A stretch of 36,275 bases of DNA from Synechococcus sp. UW140 (lineage in GTDB: Bacteria > Cyanobacteriota > Cyanobacteriia > PCC-6307 > Cyanobiaceae): positions 1 through 36,275 of the forward strand of contig CAMAPJ010000020.1 in assembly GCA_945860085.1 (NCBI GenBank), written 5' to 3'. The translations under genes were made by a program, and so were the position numbers. The notes beneath the pieces were generated by a model, which was given only the letters and a program-made list of their open reading frames with translations, did no database searches and was not told the origin of the DNA. Positions 17,493 through 25,359 of the stretch are shown in pieces. How positions within the stretch are numbered: position 1 is the first letter of the stretch; every line of letters starts with the position of its first letter.

Positions 17493-19151
17493 CTAAGTCA
17501 GCTGAGGCCAGCTGGCCCAGTCGGCGGCGTTGACCAAGGGGAAGAGGCTGTCCTCCGCCTGGACGGCAGCCAGCCAGCCAGGGGGCAGTTCCGTGCCGGC
17601 GTCGATCGCCGCCATCAGGCGCCAGTAGCGCTCCAGGTGGCGATGGATCCGCTCCCGGGCCAGGTCGGTGGTGGTGCCGGCCCGCAGAATGAAGCTCCAG
17701 TCGGAACTCTGGGCGAGCAGCAGCTCCCGTGCCGCCTGGTGGAGCAGGTCCCGGGCCCGGGTGCTGCCCACCCCCCGGTTGACCTGCTCCACCATGACGC
17801 TGGAGGCCCGGTGCCACTCCGGCACCACCCAGGCATTGCTGTCGTTGAGCCAGTAATTGTGATACCCCCCCTGGCCCCAGCTCGAAGGCGAGGGTTGGCA
17901 GACCTGCAGGGCATCGCCGCGGCTGAGGGTCTCGCGCAGGGTCACCAGGGTGACACCGCTGCCGGCCGCCTGGCGGAACAGGGCCTGCAGGAACTGGGGA
18001 CCTTCGTACCACCAGTGGCCAAACAGTTCGGCGTCGAAGGGGGCCACCAGCAGGGGGCGCCGGGCCATGGCGCCGGCCAGCCCCGCCAGCTGGGCCGCGC
18101 GGCCAGCCAGGTAATCGCCGGCGTGGTCGGCGGCGAGGAGAGTGGCGGCGGCGGGGTCGTAGGGCTGCTTGGCCTCAAGGGGGCAATCGCGGCCGCTGAC
18201 CCGGTGCAGCTTCAGGCCCAGGGGCCGGGGGCAGCCGATGCCGGCAGCCGCCAGGTCGCGGGCATCGAGGTCCCAGCCCAGGTCGCGGTGGAATTCCCGA
18301 TAGGCCGCCTGGCCCGGATAGCCATCGCGGGCACTCCAAACCGGCAAGGTGGCCTCGCTATCGCGGCCGAAGAAGGCCATGCCGGCGGGCGAGCAGATCG
18401 GGGCATACACGCCATAGCGGGGCCGGGGCTGGCCATGGAGCAGGCCGTGGCCATCCAGCACGGCGTAACGCAGACCGCAAGCCACTAGCAGCTGGTCGAG
18501 GCCTTCGTAGTAGGCACATTCCGGCAGCCAGAGTCCCTGGGGCCGGACCCCCAGCAGCCGCTCGTGTTCGCGCACCGCCGTCAGCAACTGGGCGCGCACC
18601 GCCTCGGGCCGATCCCGCAGCAAGGGCAGGTAACCGTGGGTGGCGGCGCAGGTGAGCAGGTCAAGCACCCCCTGCTCCTGCAGGCGCCGGAAGCGGGGCA
18701 GCAGCTCGCCGCCGCAGGCCCGCCAGCTCGCCTGGGTCTGGGCCAGCTGGCGGGCCAGATCAGCGCAGGCCAGGCCATAGGCAGCCGGGGCCCGATCAAG
18801 CAGCTGCAGTCGCACGGCCAGCCAGGGCCCGAACCGCTCGGCTAGCTGGGGGCTGCTCATCAGGGAGAGCAGGGTGGGCGAGAGCCCCAGGCTCATCCGG
18901 GGCCGCTGACTGGGATCGGCCGCCGCAGCCTCAAGGGCGTCGAGCAGGGGCAGATAGCACTCGAGCAGGGCCTGGAAGTACCAGTCTTCCTCCAGGGAGC
19001 CAGGCTCGCTGGAATGGACGTAGGGGAGATGGGCATGCAACACGAGGGCCAGGTCGCCGCCGGCTGGCCCTGCAACCGGGCGATCGGGAGACGCAGGAGT
19101 GTTGCTGGCCTCGTCGCCGGCAGCCAAATCCCTTCCCCGTATTGGAATCAT
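17493..19151 (-). CDS. GH57 family 1,4-alpha-glucan branching enzyme
   Basis: The 552-residue protein has the GH57 conserved regions: HAHLPYVHSSE (region 1, start of the barrel), GLWLPECAYYEG containing the catalytic nucleophile Glu, and LLVAPFDAELFGHWWYEGP containing the acid/base Asp. A C-terminal DUF1957-type helical domain follows (WSFILRAGTTTDLARERIHRHLERY). The combination is typical of GH57 branching enzymes that add alpha-1,6 branches to glycogen. The frame is open to 19430 but that part lies over the divergent NYN gene. The ATG at 19151 (MIPIRGRD) leaves a 42-bp divergent gap and is preferred. Confidence 0.9.
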   Translation of the reverse strand: MIPIRGRDLAAGDEASNTPASPDRPVAGPAGGDLALVLHAHLPYVHSSEPGSLEEDWYFQALLECYLPLLDALEAAAADPSQRPRMSLGLSPTLLSLMSSPQLAERFGPWLAVRLQLLDRAPAAYGLACADLARQLAQTQASWRACGGELLPRFRRLQEQGVLDLLTCAATHGYLPLLRDRPEAVRAQLLTAVREHERLLGVRPQGLWLPECAYYEGLDQLLVACGLRYAVLDGHGLLHGQPRPRYGVYAPICSPAGMAFFGRDSEATLPVWSARDGYPGQAAYREFHRDLGWDLDARDLAAAGIGCPRPLGLKLHRVSGRDCPLEAKQPYDPAAATLLAADHAGDYLAGRAAQLAGLAGAMARRPLLVAPFDAELFGHWWYEGPQFLQALFRQAAGSGVTLVTLRETLSRGDALQVCQPSPSSWGQGGYHNYWLNDSNAWVVPEWHRASSVMVEQVNRGVGSTRARDLLHQAARELLLAQSSDWSFILRAGTTTDLARERIHRHLERYWRLMAAIDAGTELPPGWLAAVQAEDSLFPLVNAADWASWPQLT

Positions 19152-19193
19152 TCTAAACTCTGCTCCTAAGCTGGTTCGATCAGACGAGGCGCC

Positions 19194-19730
19194 ATGCAAC
19201 TGGCCTTGGCGGTCGATGGTCACAGCATGTTTTATACCCAGCAAAAGCTGGGCTGGTTCTTTGACCCGCGCCGGCTGATGGAGCTGGCCTCCTCCCAGGC
19301 AGACCTTGAGGTGGGCAGCGCCTTCTGGTATCTGGGGCTGAAGGACAGCACCGACCAGCGCCCCTTCCGCGATGCCCTCACCAGCCTGGGGTTCAGCGTG
19401 CGCACCAAGCCCCTGCGCGAATTCGGCCATGACCCGGAGCAGCGCCAGTACGCCCGGGCCAACCTGGAGGTGGAGATCGCCCTCGACCTAATGGCCGTCT
19501 CGGGCCGCACCGACGTGGTCTGGCTGCTCAGTGGCAGCCGCGATCTGGAGCGCACGGTGGAGGTGCTGCGGGCTCGGGGGCTGAAGATCGTGCTGATCAA
19601 TACCGATGGCATGGTGCCGCGGGAGCTGCGCAATGCGGTCGACCGCTTTTGGGACCTGGCCAGCCTCCGGCCCCAGCTAGAGCGGGCCGAGGCCTTGCAT
19701 GCGCCGGTCTTCAGCCGCAATGCCCCCTAG
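19194..19730 (+). CDS. NYN-domain (LabA/DUF88-type) protein
   Basis: This 178-residue protein is a NYN/PIN-like fold protein related to LabA, whose cyanobacterial members feed back on circadian output. N-terminal [12 protein letters not shown] carries the first acidic residue (Asp8). [12 protein letters not shown] carries the central one, and [23 protein letters not shown] stands where active NYN nucleases have SGDxDF. The substitutions (GHS for N, SGSRDLE for SGDSDF) leave the catalytic set incomplete, so it may bind rather than cleave RNA. The start is ATG at 19194, divergent from the branching enzyme. It ends 38 bp before leuA. Confidence 0.78.
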   Translation: MQLALAVDGHSMFYTQQKLGWFFDPRRLMELASSQADLEVGSAFWYLGLKDSTDQRPFRDALTSLGFSVRTKPLREFGHDPEQRQYARANLEVEIALDLMAVSGRTDVVWLLSGSRDLERTVEVLRARGLKIVLINTDGMVPRELRNAVDRFWDLASLRPQLERAEALHAPVFSRNAP

Positions 19731-19768
19731 ACTGGTTCCAACTCATACTCATTCCGCCTTTTTGTCCC

Positions 19769-21394
19769 ATGGCCCGCGATCCCGGCCGGGTATTGATCTT
19801 CGATACCACCCTGCGCGATGGGGAGCAGTCCCCTGGCGCCAGCCTCAACCTCGAGGAGAAGCTGGCTATTGCCCAACAGCTGGCCCGCCTCAAGGTGGAC
19901 ATTATCGAAGCAGGCTTCCCCTTTGCCAGCCCCGGCGATTTCAACGCCGTGCAGCGGATTGCAGGCAGCGTCGGCACGGCCGAGGGTCCGGTGATCTGCG
20001 GCCTGGCCCGGGCCACCAAGGGCGACATCAAGGCCTGCGCCGACGCCGTGGCCCCAGCGGTGCGGCGCCGTATCCACACCTTCATCGCCACCAGCGACAT
20101 CCATCTCGAGCACAAACTGCGCAAGAGCCGCGCCGAGGTGTTGCAGATCGCTGGCGAGATGGTGGCCTATGCCCGCTCGCTCGTCGAGGACGTGGAGTTT
20201 TCCTGCGAGGACGCCGGCCGCTCCGATCCTGAATTCCTTTATCCCGTGATCGAAGCGGCCATTACCGCCGGCGCCAGTACGATCAACATCCCTGACACAG
20301 TCGGCTACACCACCCCGGCCGAATTTGGCGCCCTGATCAAGGGAATCAACGAACATGTGCCCAATATCGACCAGGCGGTGATCTCGGTCCATGGTCACAA
20401 CGACCTGGGCCTGGCCGTAGCCAATTTCCTGGAGGCCGTCAAAAACGGCGCCCGCCAGCTCGAGTGCACGATCAACGGCATCGGCGAACGGGCCGGCAAT
20501 GCCTCCTTGGAAGAATTGGTGATGGCGTTGTATGTGCGGCGCAGCTACTTCAATCCTTTCCTGGGGCGCCCAGCCGACAGCAGCGAACCGATCACGGGCG
20601 TCCGCACCGAGGAGATCTACAAAACCTCGCGCCTGGTCTCAAACCTCACCGGCATGGCCGTGCAGCCCAATAAGGCGATCGTGGGGGCCAATGCCTTCGC
20701 CCATGAATCGGGTATTCACCAGGATGGCGTGCTCAAAAACCGGCTCACCTACGAGATCATCGACGCCCGCACGATCGGCCTCGCCGATAACCGCATTTCC
20801 CTGGGCAAGCTCTCAGGCCGTAGTGCCTTCCGCGCCCGTCTAGAGGAGCTCGGTTACATCCTCGAGCGCCAGGATCTCGAGGATGCCTTTGCCCGCTTCA
20901 AGGAGCTGGCCGACCGCAAGCGTGAAATCAGCGACCGCGATCTCGAAGCGATCGTCAGCGAACAGGTGCAGCAGCAGGCGGAAGCCCGCTTTAGCCTCAA
21001 GCTGGTGCAGGTGAGCACCGGCACCAACCTGCAGCCCACCGCCACGGTCACCCTGATCGACAGCGAGGGCACCGAACATACCGAGGCCGCGATCGGCACC
21101 GGCCCCGTTGATGCGGTCTGCCAGGCCCTCAATCACCTCGCCCAAGTTCCCAACGAGCTAGTGGAATTTTCGGTGAAATCGGTGACCGAAGGGATCGATG
21201 CCATGGGCGAGGTCACGATCCGGCTGCGCCGCGATGGGGTGCTCTATTCCGGCCATGCCGCTGACACCGACATCGTCGTGGCGGCCGCCCAGGCCTTCGT
21301 CAACGCCCTCAACCGGCTGGTAGCGGGCAGTCAGCAGACGCCACTCCATCCCCAACTGGCGCCCCTGCCCTTAGCCGAGCTGCCGCGGCTATGA
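19769..21394 (+). CDS. leuA: 2-Isopropylmalate synthase
   Basis: LeuA condenses 2-oxoisovalerate with acetyl-CoA in the first step of leucine synthesis. The 541-residue protein has the HMG-CoA lyase-like barrel start [18 protein letters not shown], metal ligands in HGHND, the Gly-rich [15 protein letters not shown] segment, and the C-terminal LeuA dimer/regulatory domain for leucine feedback from about 395 onward. The frame extends upstream to 19649 inside the NYN gene, but the ATG at 19769 ([12 protein letters not shown]) fits the family length. The stop overlaps the permease start (ATGA, 21391-21394). Confidence 0.97.
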   Translation: MARDPGRVLIFDTTLRDGEQSPGASLNLEEKLAIAQQLARLKVDIIEAGFPFASPGDFNAVQRIAGSVGTAEGPVICGLARATKGDIKACADAVAPAVRRRIHTFIATSDIHLEHKLRKSRAEVLQIAGEMVAYARSLVEDVEFSCEDAGRSDPEFLYPVIEAAITAGASTINIPDTVGYTTPAEFGALIKGINEHVPNIDQAVISVHGHNDLGLAVANFLEAVKNGARQLECTINGIGERAGNASLEELVMALYVRRSYFNPFLGRPADSSEPITGVRTEEIYKTSRLVSNLTGMAVQPNKAIVGANAFAHESGIHQDGVLKNRLTYEIIDARTIGLADNRISLGKLSGRSAFRARLEELGYILERQDLEDAFARFKELADRKREISDRDLEAIVSEQVQQQAEARFSLKLVQVSTGTNLQPTATVTLIDSEGTEHTEAAIGTGPVDAVCQALNHLAQVPNELVEFSVKSVTEGIDAMGEVTIRLRRDGVLYSGHAADTDIVVAAAQAFVNALNRLVAGSQQTPLHPQLAPLPLAELPRL

Positions 21395-22365
21395 CCACGG
21401 CCTCAGCGACACCCCCTGGCCGGAACCCCGGCCGGCGGCCAGGGGCCCCCAAATCCATGGGCCCAACAGCCTCGGCCCCAAAGGCTCTGGGGCCAAAAGC
21501 TACGGCCCCCAAGGCCTCAGTCCCAGACAGAGGTTCCCGGGGGGCCGCCACCTTGGCCAAGGGCCTGCAGCTGATCCTGCTGCTGGTTCTGGCCCTGGCC
21601 ATGCTGCTGCCCCTGATCTGGCTGGTGAGCACCTCGCTCAAGGGCCCGGCCGAAGACATCTTCACCAGTCCTCCAGCCCTACTACCCAGCCAGCCCAGCC
21701 TGGAGGCCTATCAGCGCCTGTTCAGGGATAACCCGATGCTCGGGTACATCCTTAACAGCACAATTGTCAGCGGCCTGGCCGTAGTGGCCAACCTGCTGTT
21801 TTGCTCCCTGGCGGCCTATCCCCTGGCCAGGATGCGCTTTGCCGGGCGCGGCATGGTGCTGGCCCTAGTGGTGGCCACGATCCTGATTCCCTTTCAGGTG
21901 GTGATGATTCCGCTCTATCTCTTGATGGTGCAGCTGGGCTTGCGCAATACCCTGCTGGCCCTGATTCTGCCCCAGGCCGCCACGGCTTTTGGCATCTTCT
22001 TGCTGCGCCAGAGTTTTGCCGGCGTGCCCTCCGAACTGGAGGAGGCGGCCCGCATTGATGGCTGCACCCCCGTGGGCGAATGGTGGAACGTGATGATTCC
22101 AGCAGCCCGGGCCGATCTGATCACCCTGGCGATGTTTGTATTCATCGGCACCTGGAGTGATTTCCTCTGGCCCCTGGTGATCCTTGATGATCCCAGGCTT
22201 TACACCCTGCCCCTCGGCCTGCAGCAACTGGCGAGCAGTTTCTCCCTCGACTGGCGCCTGGTGGCGGCCGGTTCAGTGGTCTCAATCCTGCCGGTGTTGG
22301 CGGTATTTATTGGCTTGCAGCGTTATATTTTGCCCAGCGCCTCAGGCGATGCCGTCAAGGGCTGA
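21391..22365 (+). CDS. Carbohydrate ABC transporter permease (MalG/UgpE type)
   Basis: The 324-residue inner-membrane protein has about six transmembrane helices. Its binding-protein-dependent permease EAA loop is [21 protein letters not shown]-like, at about 222-242. The fold and the final LQRYILPSA-type end match the MalG/UgpE/GgtD class, one of a permease pair for sugars, glycerol phosphate or glucosylglycerol. The first 50 residues are a Pro/Ala/Lys-rich tail built from near-repeats of xAPKAxGPKA, which is unusual. It overlaps leuA by 4 bp, so it is probably co-transcribed. No partner permease, binding protein or ATPase is adjacent, so the substrate cannot be inferred. Confidence 0.85.
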   Translation: MTTASATPPGRNPGRRPGAPKSMGPTASAPKALGPKATAPKASVPDRGSRGAATLAKGLQLILLLVLALAMLLPLIWLVSTSLKGPAEDIFTSPPALLPSQPSLEAYQRLFRDNPMLGYILNSTIVSGLAVVANLLFCSLAAYPLARMRFAGRGMVLALVVATILIPFQVVMIPLYLLMVQLGLRNTLLALILPQAATAFGIFLLRQSFAGVPSELEEAARIDGCTPVGEWWNVMIPAARADLITLAMFVFIGTWSDFLWPLVILDDPRLYTLPLGLQQLASSFSLDWRLVAAGSVVSILPVLAVFIGLQRYILPSASGDAVKG

Positions 22366-22369
22366 TTCA

Positions 22370-22407
22370 GGCCCCTGAGCCGGGCACGTTGAGCCGATTG
22401 AGGGGCC
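22370..22407. terminator. Inverted repeat between convergent genes
   Basis: GGCCCCT (22370-22376) and AGGGGCC (22401-22407) are perfect complements, separated by 24 nt. They lie between the permease and the minus-strand isomerase-like gene, whose 3' ends face each other. The position suggests a terminator, but there is no T-tract. Confidence 0.35.
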
Positions 22408-22422
22408 CGAGCCCGATCTGCC

Positions 22423-23253
22423 CTAGCCCAATTCCTGCCGCAACCAGCGGGCCATGGCCGTGTTGATCTCCAGCAGATCGGCCACCGGCTGGTTGGTGAA
22501 AGGCAGGGTCTGCAGGTAGCCATCGGGGCCGAATTCCGGCGTCAGGGTGAGGGGCCGGGGTTGGGATTGGCTGGCGGCGAACAACTGCCAGCAGGCCAGA
22601 TGGGCCGCCAAAGCCTGGCGATGTTCCGGCGCAAAGGGATGGTTCACCTGGGGGCCCTGGGCATGGCCGACGCGGGCATGGATGTGGTCCACATGGGCGG
22701 CCATGGCCTGGATCGGGGCCAACTCCGGCGTCATCAGCCGTTCCGCCACCACACACCAATGGCTGAGATCGGCCGTGAGCCGCAATCCTGGAAAGGCCGC
22801 CAGCCAGTCGGCCATGGCCCAGGGATTGGCCAGGCTGCGGGAGCGATGGGTTTCAAAACTGACCGCCAGGCCACTGGCCTCGGCCAGGGCGATCGCCCTC
22901 GGCCAAAACCGCTCCTGCTCGCTCCAGCTCCAGCTGTCACTGCCGGTGATCACCGTCACTTTCAAGGGCTCCAGGCTCGGACAAGCCTCCAGCTGCTGTT
23001 CGAGCTCAGCAAGCTGATCGCCCACCCCGGCCGCCAGATCAGGCACGTAGTCGCCGCCGGTGACCAGTTCGACCACCAGGCTCAATTCGGCCTGGCGCAG
23101 CTGGTCGGCAACGGCCGCCAGTGGGCGATTGGCCAGGACCGGATGGCACCGGTTCAGCTCCAGGCCATCGAAGCCCTGGGCCCGAGTCCGGGCCAGGGCG
23201 GTCTCCAAACTTCCCTCGAAGCCCCAGAGGCTATGGAACAGCAGCAGGTCCAT
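22423..23253 (-). CDS. Sugar phosphate isomerase/epimerase-like TIM-barrel protein
   Basis: This protein of about 276 residues has an AP endonuclease 2/xylose isomerase-like TIM barrel. It begins MDLLLFHSLWGFEGSLE, with GFDGLELNR after the first helix, SFETHRSRSLANPW on a metal-binding strand, LTADLSHWCVV with the Asp/His pair, and DHIHARVGHAQGPQVNHP near the C-terminus. The substrate is unknown; relatives act on sugars, inosose or hydroxypyruvate. The open frame begins with TTG at 23304, but the ATG at 23253-23251 starts the conserved fold and leaves room for a promoter. It is divergent from the guanidine operon and may share the regulatory gap. Confidence 0.75.
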   Translation of the reverse strand: MDLLLFHSLWGFEGSLETALARTRAQGFDGLELNRCHPVLANRPLAAVADQLRQAELSLVVELVTGGDYVPDLAAGVGDQLAELEQQLEACPSLEPLKVTVITGSDSWSWSEQERFWPRAIALAEASGLAVSFETHRSRSLANPWAMADWLAAFPGLRLTADLSHWCVVAERLMTPELAPIQAMAAHVDHIHARVGHAQGPQVNHPFAPEHRQALAAHLACWQLFAASQSQPRPLTLTPEFGPDGYLQTLPFTNQPVADLLEINTAMARWLRQELG

Positions 23254-23314
23254 GGCTTTCGGCTGGGCAAAGGGACTGGCCAGGCCACTGTTGGGCGAGT
23301 GCAACGGGAGTTCG

Positions 23315-23328
23315 GTAACGACCGGTAC
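23315..23328 (+). promoter_or_regulatory. Perfect NtcA-binding palindrome upstream of the guanidine operon
   Basis: The sequence GTAACGACCGGTAC matches the NtcA consensus GTA-N8-TAC exactly. NtcA is the cyanobacterial global nitrogen regulator, so a site here makes sense for a nitrogen-scavenging operon. It lies 49 bp before the riboswitch begins. A good -10 box (TAN3T) at the usual 20-24 bp spacing is not visible, so activation is inferred and not shown. It could also act on the divergent gene at 23253. Confidence 0.6.
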
Positions 23329-23376
23329 AACCAGACCCGGCTAGAGGCGAGACCATCCCTGGGCGGATAGCTGTTC

Positions 23377-23504
23377 CTAGGGTTCCGGCCCAGGGCATAC
23401 GGGCAACCGGATGCGCTGGGTGACTGGTCCGAGAGGGACGCACCGACAGGGCCTGCTGCCAAGCCGGTCCCGTCGGTGGCACGGAGGGATAAAAGCCCGG
23501 GAGA
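23377..23504 (+). ncRNA. Guanidine-I riboswitch (ykkC class)
   Basis: The conserved blocks of the ykkC/guanidine-I aptamer are all present in order. These are CTAGGGTTCCGG at 23377-23388, a hairpin of 23389-23398 with 23411-23420, GACTGGTCCGAGAG at 23422-23435, a 7-bp hairpin of CACCGAC (23441-23447) with GTCGGTG (23472-23478), and ACGGAGGGATAAAAGCCCGG at 23481-23500 followed by GAGA. The class binds free guanidinium and turns on downstream genes. It ends 23 nt before the gdmH start codon. This makes guanidine the expected inducer and supports the functional reading of the whole cluster. Confidence 0.96.
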
Positions 23505-23527
23505 CCGCCCCCATCGCCCCTTCCTCC
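23483..23527 (+). promoter_or_regulatory. Candidate riboswitch expression platform next to gdmH start
   Basis: GGAGGGA inside the conserved aptamer core (23483-23489) is complementary to TTCCTCC at 23521-23527, which touches the gdmH ATG (six Watson-Crick pairs and one G-U). Formation of this helix would disrupt the ligand pocket and occlude the start region. Ligand binding would release it. There is no Shine-Dalgarno sequence and no U-tract terminator between aptamer and start. The mechanism is inferred from complementarity only. Confidence 0.4.
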
Positions 23528-24718
23528 ATGACGGACGCCCCTGACGGCTCCAGCCCCTTTGAGCGGCGCCACCCCACCGAAGGGATGGCCGCCCTGGAGA
23601 AAGAGCGGGCCCTGCCCATGACTGGCTGGCAACAGGAAGTTGACCAGGGTCTTCGCAATGGCCTTGAGGCGGCCGAGAGCATCGTCGACCGGCGCATCTC
23701 CACCTTTTCCCGTGGTGAATTGCCCCACTACGCGGGCATCAACACCTTCATGAAGGCCCCCTACATCGAAGATGTCCATCGGGTCGGCGAATTCGATGTG
23801 GCGATCGTGGGGGTTCCCCACGACAGCGGCACCACCTATCGCCCCGGCACCCGCTTCGGTCCCCAGGGCATTCGCCGCATCTCCGCCCTATACACGCCCT
23901 ACAACTACGAAATGGGCGTGGATCTGCGCGAGCAGATCAAGCTCTGCGATGTCGGCGACATCTTCACGATTCCGGCCAATAACGAAAAGTCGTTTGACCA
24001 GATCTCCAAAGGAATCGCCCACGTGTTCTCCAGTGGCGCCTTCCCGATCATCCTCGGCGGCGACCATTCGATCGGCTTCCCCACCGTGCGCGGCGTCTGC
24101 CGCCATCTCGGCGACAAGAAGGTGGGCATCATCCATTTCGATCGGCACGTCGACACCCAGGAGACCGACCTGGACGAACGCATGCACACCTGCCCCTGGT
24201 TCCATGCCACCAACATGGCCAATGCCCCGGCCGAAAACCTGGTGCAACTCGGCATCGGCGGCTGGCAAGTTCCGCGCGAAGGGGTGAAGGTGTGTCGCGA
24301 ACGCGGCACCAACGTGCTTACGGTCACCGACATCTGTGACATGGGCCTGGAGGCCGCCGCCAAATACGCGATCGAACGGGCCACCGATGGCACCGATTGT
24401 GTTTATATCTCCTTCGATATCGATTGCATTGATGCCGGCTTTGTGCCCGGCACCGGCTGGCCCGAACCGGGGGGGCTGCTGCCCCGCGAGGCCCTCAAGC
24501 TGCTGGAGCTGATCGTGCGCAACGTGCCGGTCTGCGGCCTCGAAATTGTGGAAGTATCACCCCCTTACGACGTCAGTGACATGACCTCGCTGATGGCCAC
24601 CCGGGTGATCTGCGACACCATGGCCCACCTGGTGGTGAGTGGTCAGTTGCCGCGAAAATCGACGCCCAGCTGGCTATCGAAGGAGTGCAACATGGCCGTC
24701 GATCGCAAGTGGAGATAG
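23528..24718 (+). CDS. gdmH: Nickel-dependent guanidine hydrolase (GdmH), ureohydrolase family
   Basis: GdmH splits guanidine into urea and ammonium. The 396-residue protein is a ureohydrolase with its metal-binding residues at His180 (GGDHS), Asp205, His207, Asp209 (HFDRHVDT), and Asp297 and Asp299 (SFDIDCID). It differs from arginase and agmatinase in HFDRHVDTQETDLDERMH and in PGTGWPEPGG. I recall these as features of Synechocystis Sll1077, the characterised enzyme once annotated as agmatinase. The first 85 residues form the extended N-terminal region of this subfamily. The ATG at 23528 directly follows the guanidine-I riboswitch; the open frame upstream lies in the aptamer. ghaA follows after 3 bp. 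Context (riboswitch, nickel chaperones, importer) strongly supports guanidine over agmatine. Confidence 0.94.
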   Translation: MTDAPDGSSPFERRHPTEGMAALEKERALPMTGWQQEVDQGLRNGLEAAESIVDRRISTFSRGELPHYAGINTFMKAPYIEDVHRVGEFDVAIVGVPHDSGTTYRPGTRFGPQGIRRISALYTPYNYEMGVDLREQIKLCDVGDIFTIPANNEKSFDQISKGIAHVFSSGAFPIILGGDHSIGFPTVRGVCRHLGDKKVGIIHFDRHVDTQETDLDERMHTCPWFHATNMANAPAENLVQLGIGGWQVPREGVKVCRERGTNVLTVTDICDMGLEAAAKYAIERATDGTDCVYISFDIDCIDAGFVPGTGWPEPGGLLPREALKLLELIVRNVPVCGLEIVEVSPPYDVSDMTSLMATRVICDTMAHLVVSGQLPRKSTPSWLSKECNMAVDRKWR

Positions 24719-24721
24719 GTC

Positions 24722-25168
24722 ATGCATGAAGTCGACATGACCAAGTGCCTGCTCCTGTCCCTGCAGGAGTGGAAACAGCAGCATCAACCAGAGGTTCCCC
24801 TCGTTGAGGTGGTGCATCTGCAGGTGGGTGATTTCACCTGTGTGGAGCCCGATTCCCTGGTCTTCACCTGGGGGGCCCTAGTGAGTGGCAGCTGGCTGGC
24901 CGGATCGGAACTGCGGATCGAACGCACGCCCCTGCGGGCCCGTTGTCTCCCCTGCGGAGCAAGTTACGCCCCACAGCAGGAGCAGGCCTATCGCTCCCCC
25001 TGCTGTGACCATCCCATGGAAGAGATCCTCAGTGGCCGGGAGCTGAGAATCCGCTCAATCGAATACAGCCTGCCGGACCTGCAGAACAGCCCGCCAGCTA
25101 CCCAAGCAGGGTCAGCAAGGCCAACCCTGGCCAGGGACAGGGACCCAGTGGCTGGGTCCAGGCTCTGA
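24722..25168 (+). CDS. ghaA: HypA-like nickel chaperone for guanidine hydrolase (GhaA)
   Basis: The 148-residue protein begins with the HypA nickel-binding end MHEVDMTK (His2) and has the zinc-finger half RARCLPCG (Cys75, Cys78). The second half reads SPCCDHP (Cys94, Cys95, His97) instead of the usual CPxC, with the first Cys replaced by Ser92. About 30 extra C-terminal residues rich in P, A and R follow the family end, where HypA is normally about 115 residues. HypA proteins deliver nickel to hydrogenase or urease. No hydrogenase genes are present, and the position 3 bp after gdmH points to nickel loading of GdmH, as reported for Synechocystis GhaA. Confidence 0.9.
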   Translation: MHEVDMTKCLLLSLQEWKQQHQPEVPLVEVVHLQVGDFTCVEPDSLVFTWGALVSGSWLAGSELRIERTPLRARCLPCGASYAPQQEQAYRSPCCDHPMEEILSGRELRIRSIEYSLPDLQNSPPATQAGSARPTLARDRDPVAGSRL

Positions 25169-25214
25169 ATCCTGATTGAGGCCAGTGCTGTCCTGGTTTC
25201 AGGGACCGCATTGA

Positions 25215-25241
25215 TTGCCTTGGTTGCCTTGGTTGCCTTGG
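25215..25241. repeat. Three perfect 9-bp tandem repeats (TTGCCTTGG)
   Basis: TTGCCTTGG occurs three times without gaps at 25215-25223, 25224-25232 and 25233-25241, with a further partial match just upstream (TTGATTGC). The array lies in the 191-bp gap between ghaA and ghaB, the largest gap inside the operon. It may be slippage, or it may mark a regulatory segment that sets ghaB level. Confidence 0.85.
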
Positions 25242-25359
25242 CTGGATCCCTTAGCTGATTCCACTGAATAGGGCAGGTCAGTGCTAGGGCTATCTGCCCT
25301 TATTCGACTCATTCAGCACCCTTGACTTACCCGATTCCCCACTTGCTTGCCCGAACTCC

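Noticed and set aside
16240-18488. Long plus-strand open frames opposite arsS and the branching enzyme
   Set aside because: They mirror conserved minus-strand genes and show no recognisable domain.
23528-24718. Agmatinase or arginase (SpeB)
   Set aside because: The fold is the same, but the riboswitch, the nickel chaperones, the importer and the HFDRHVDTQETDLDERMH and PGTGWPEPGG blocks point to guanidine hydrolase.
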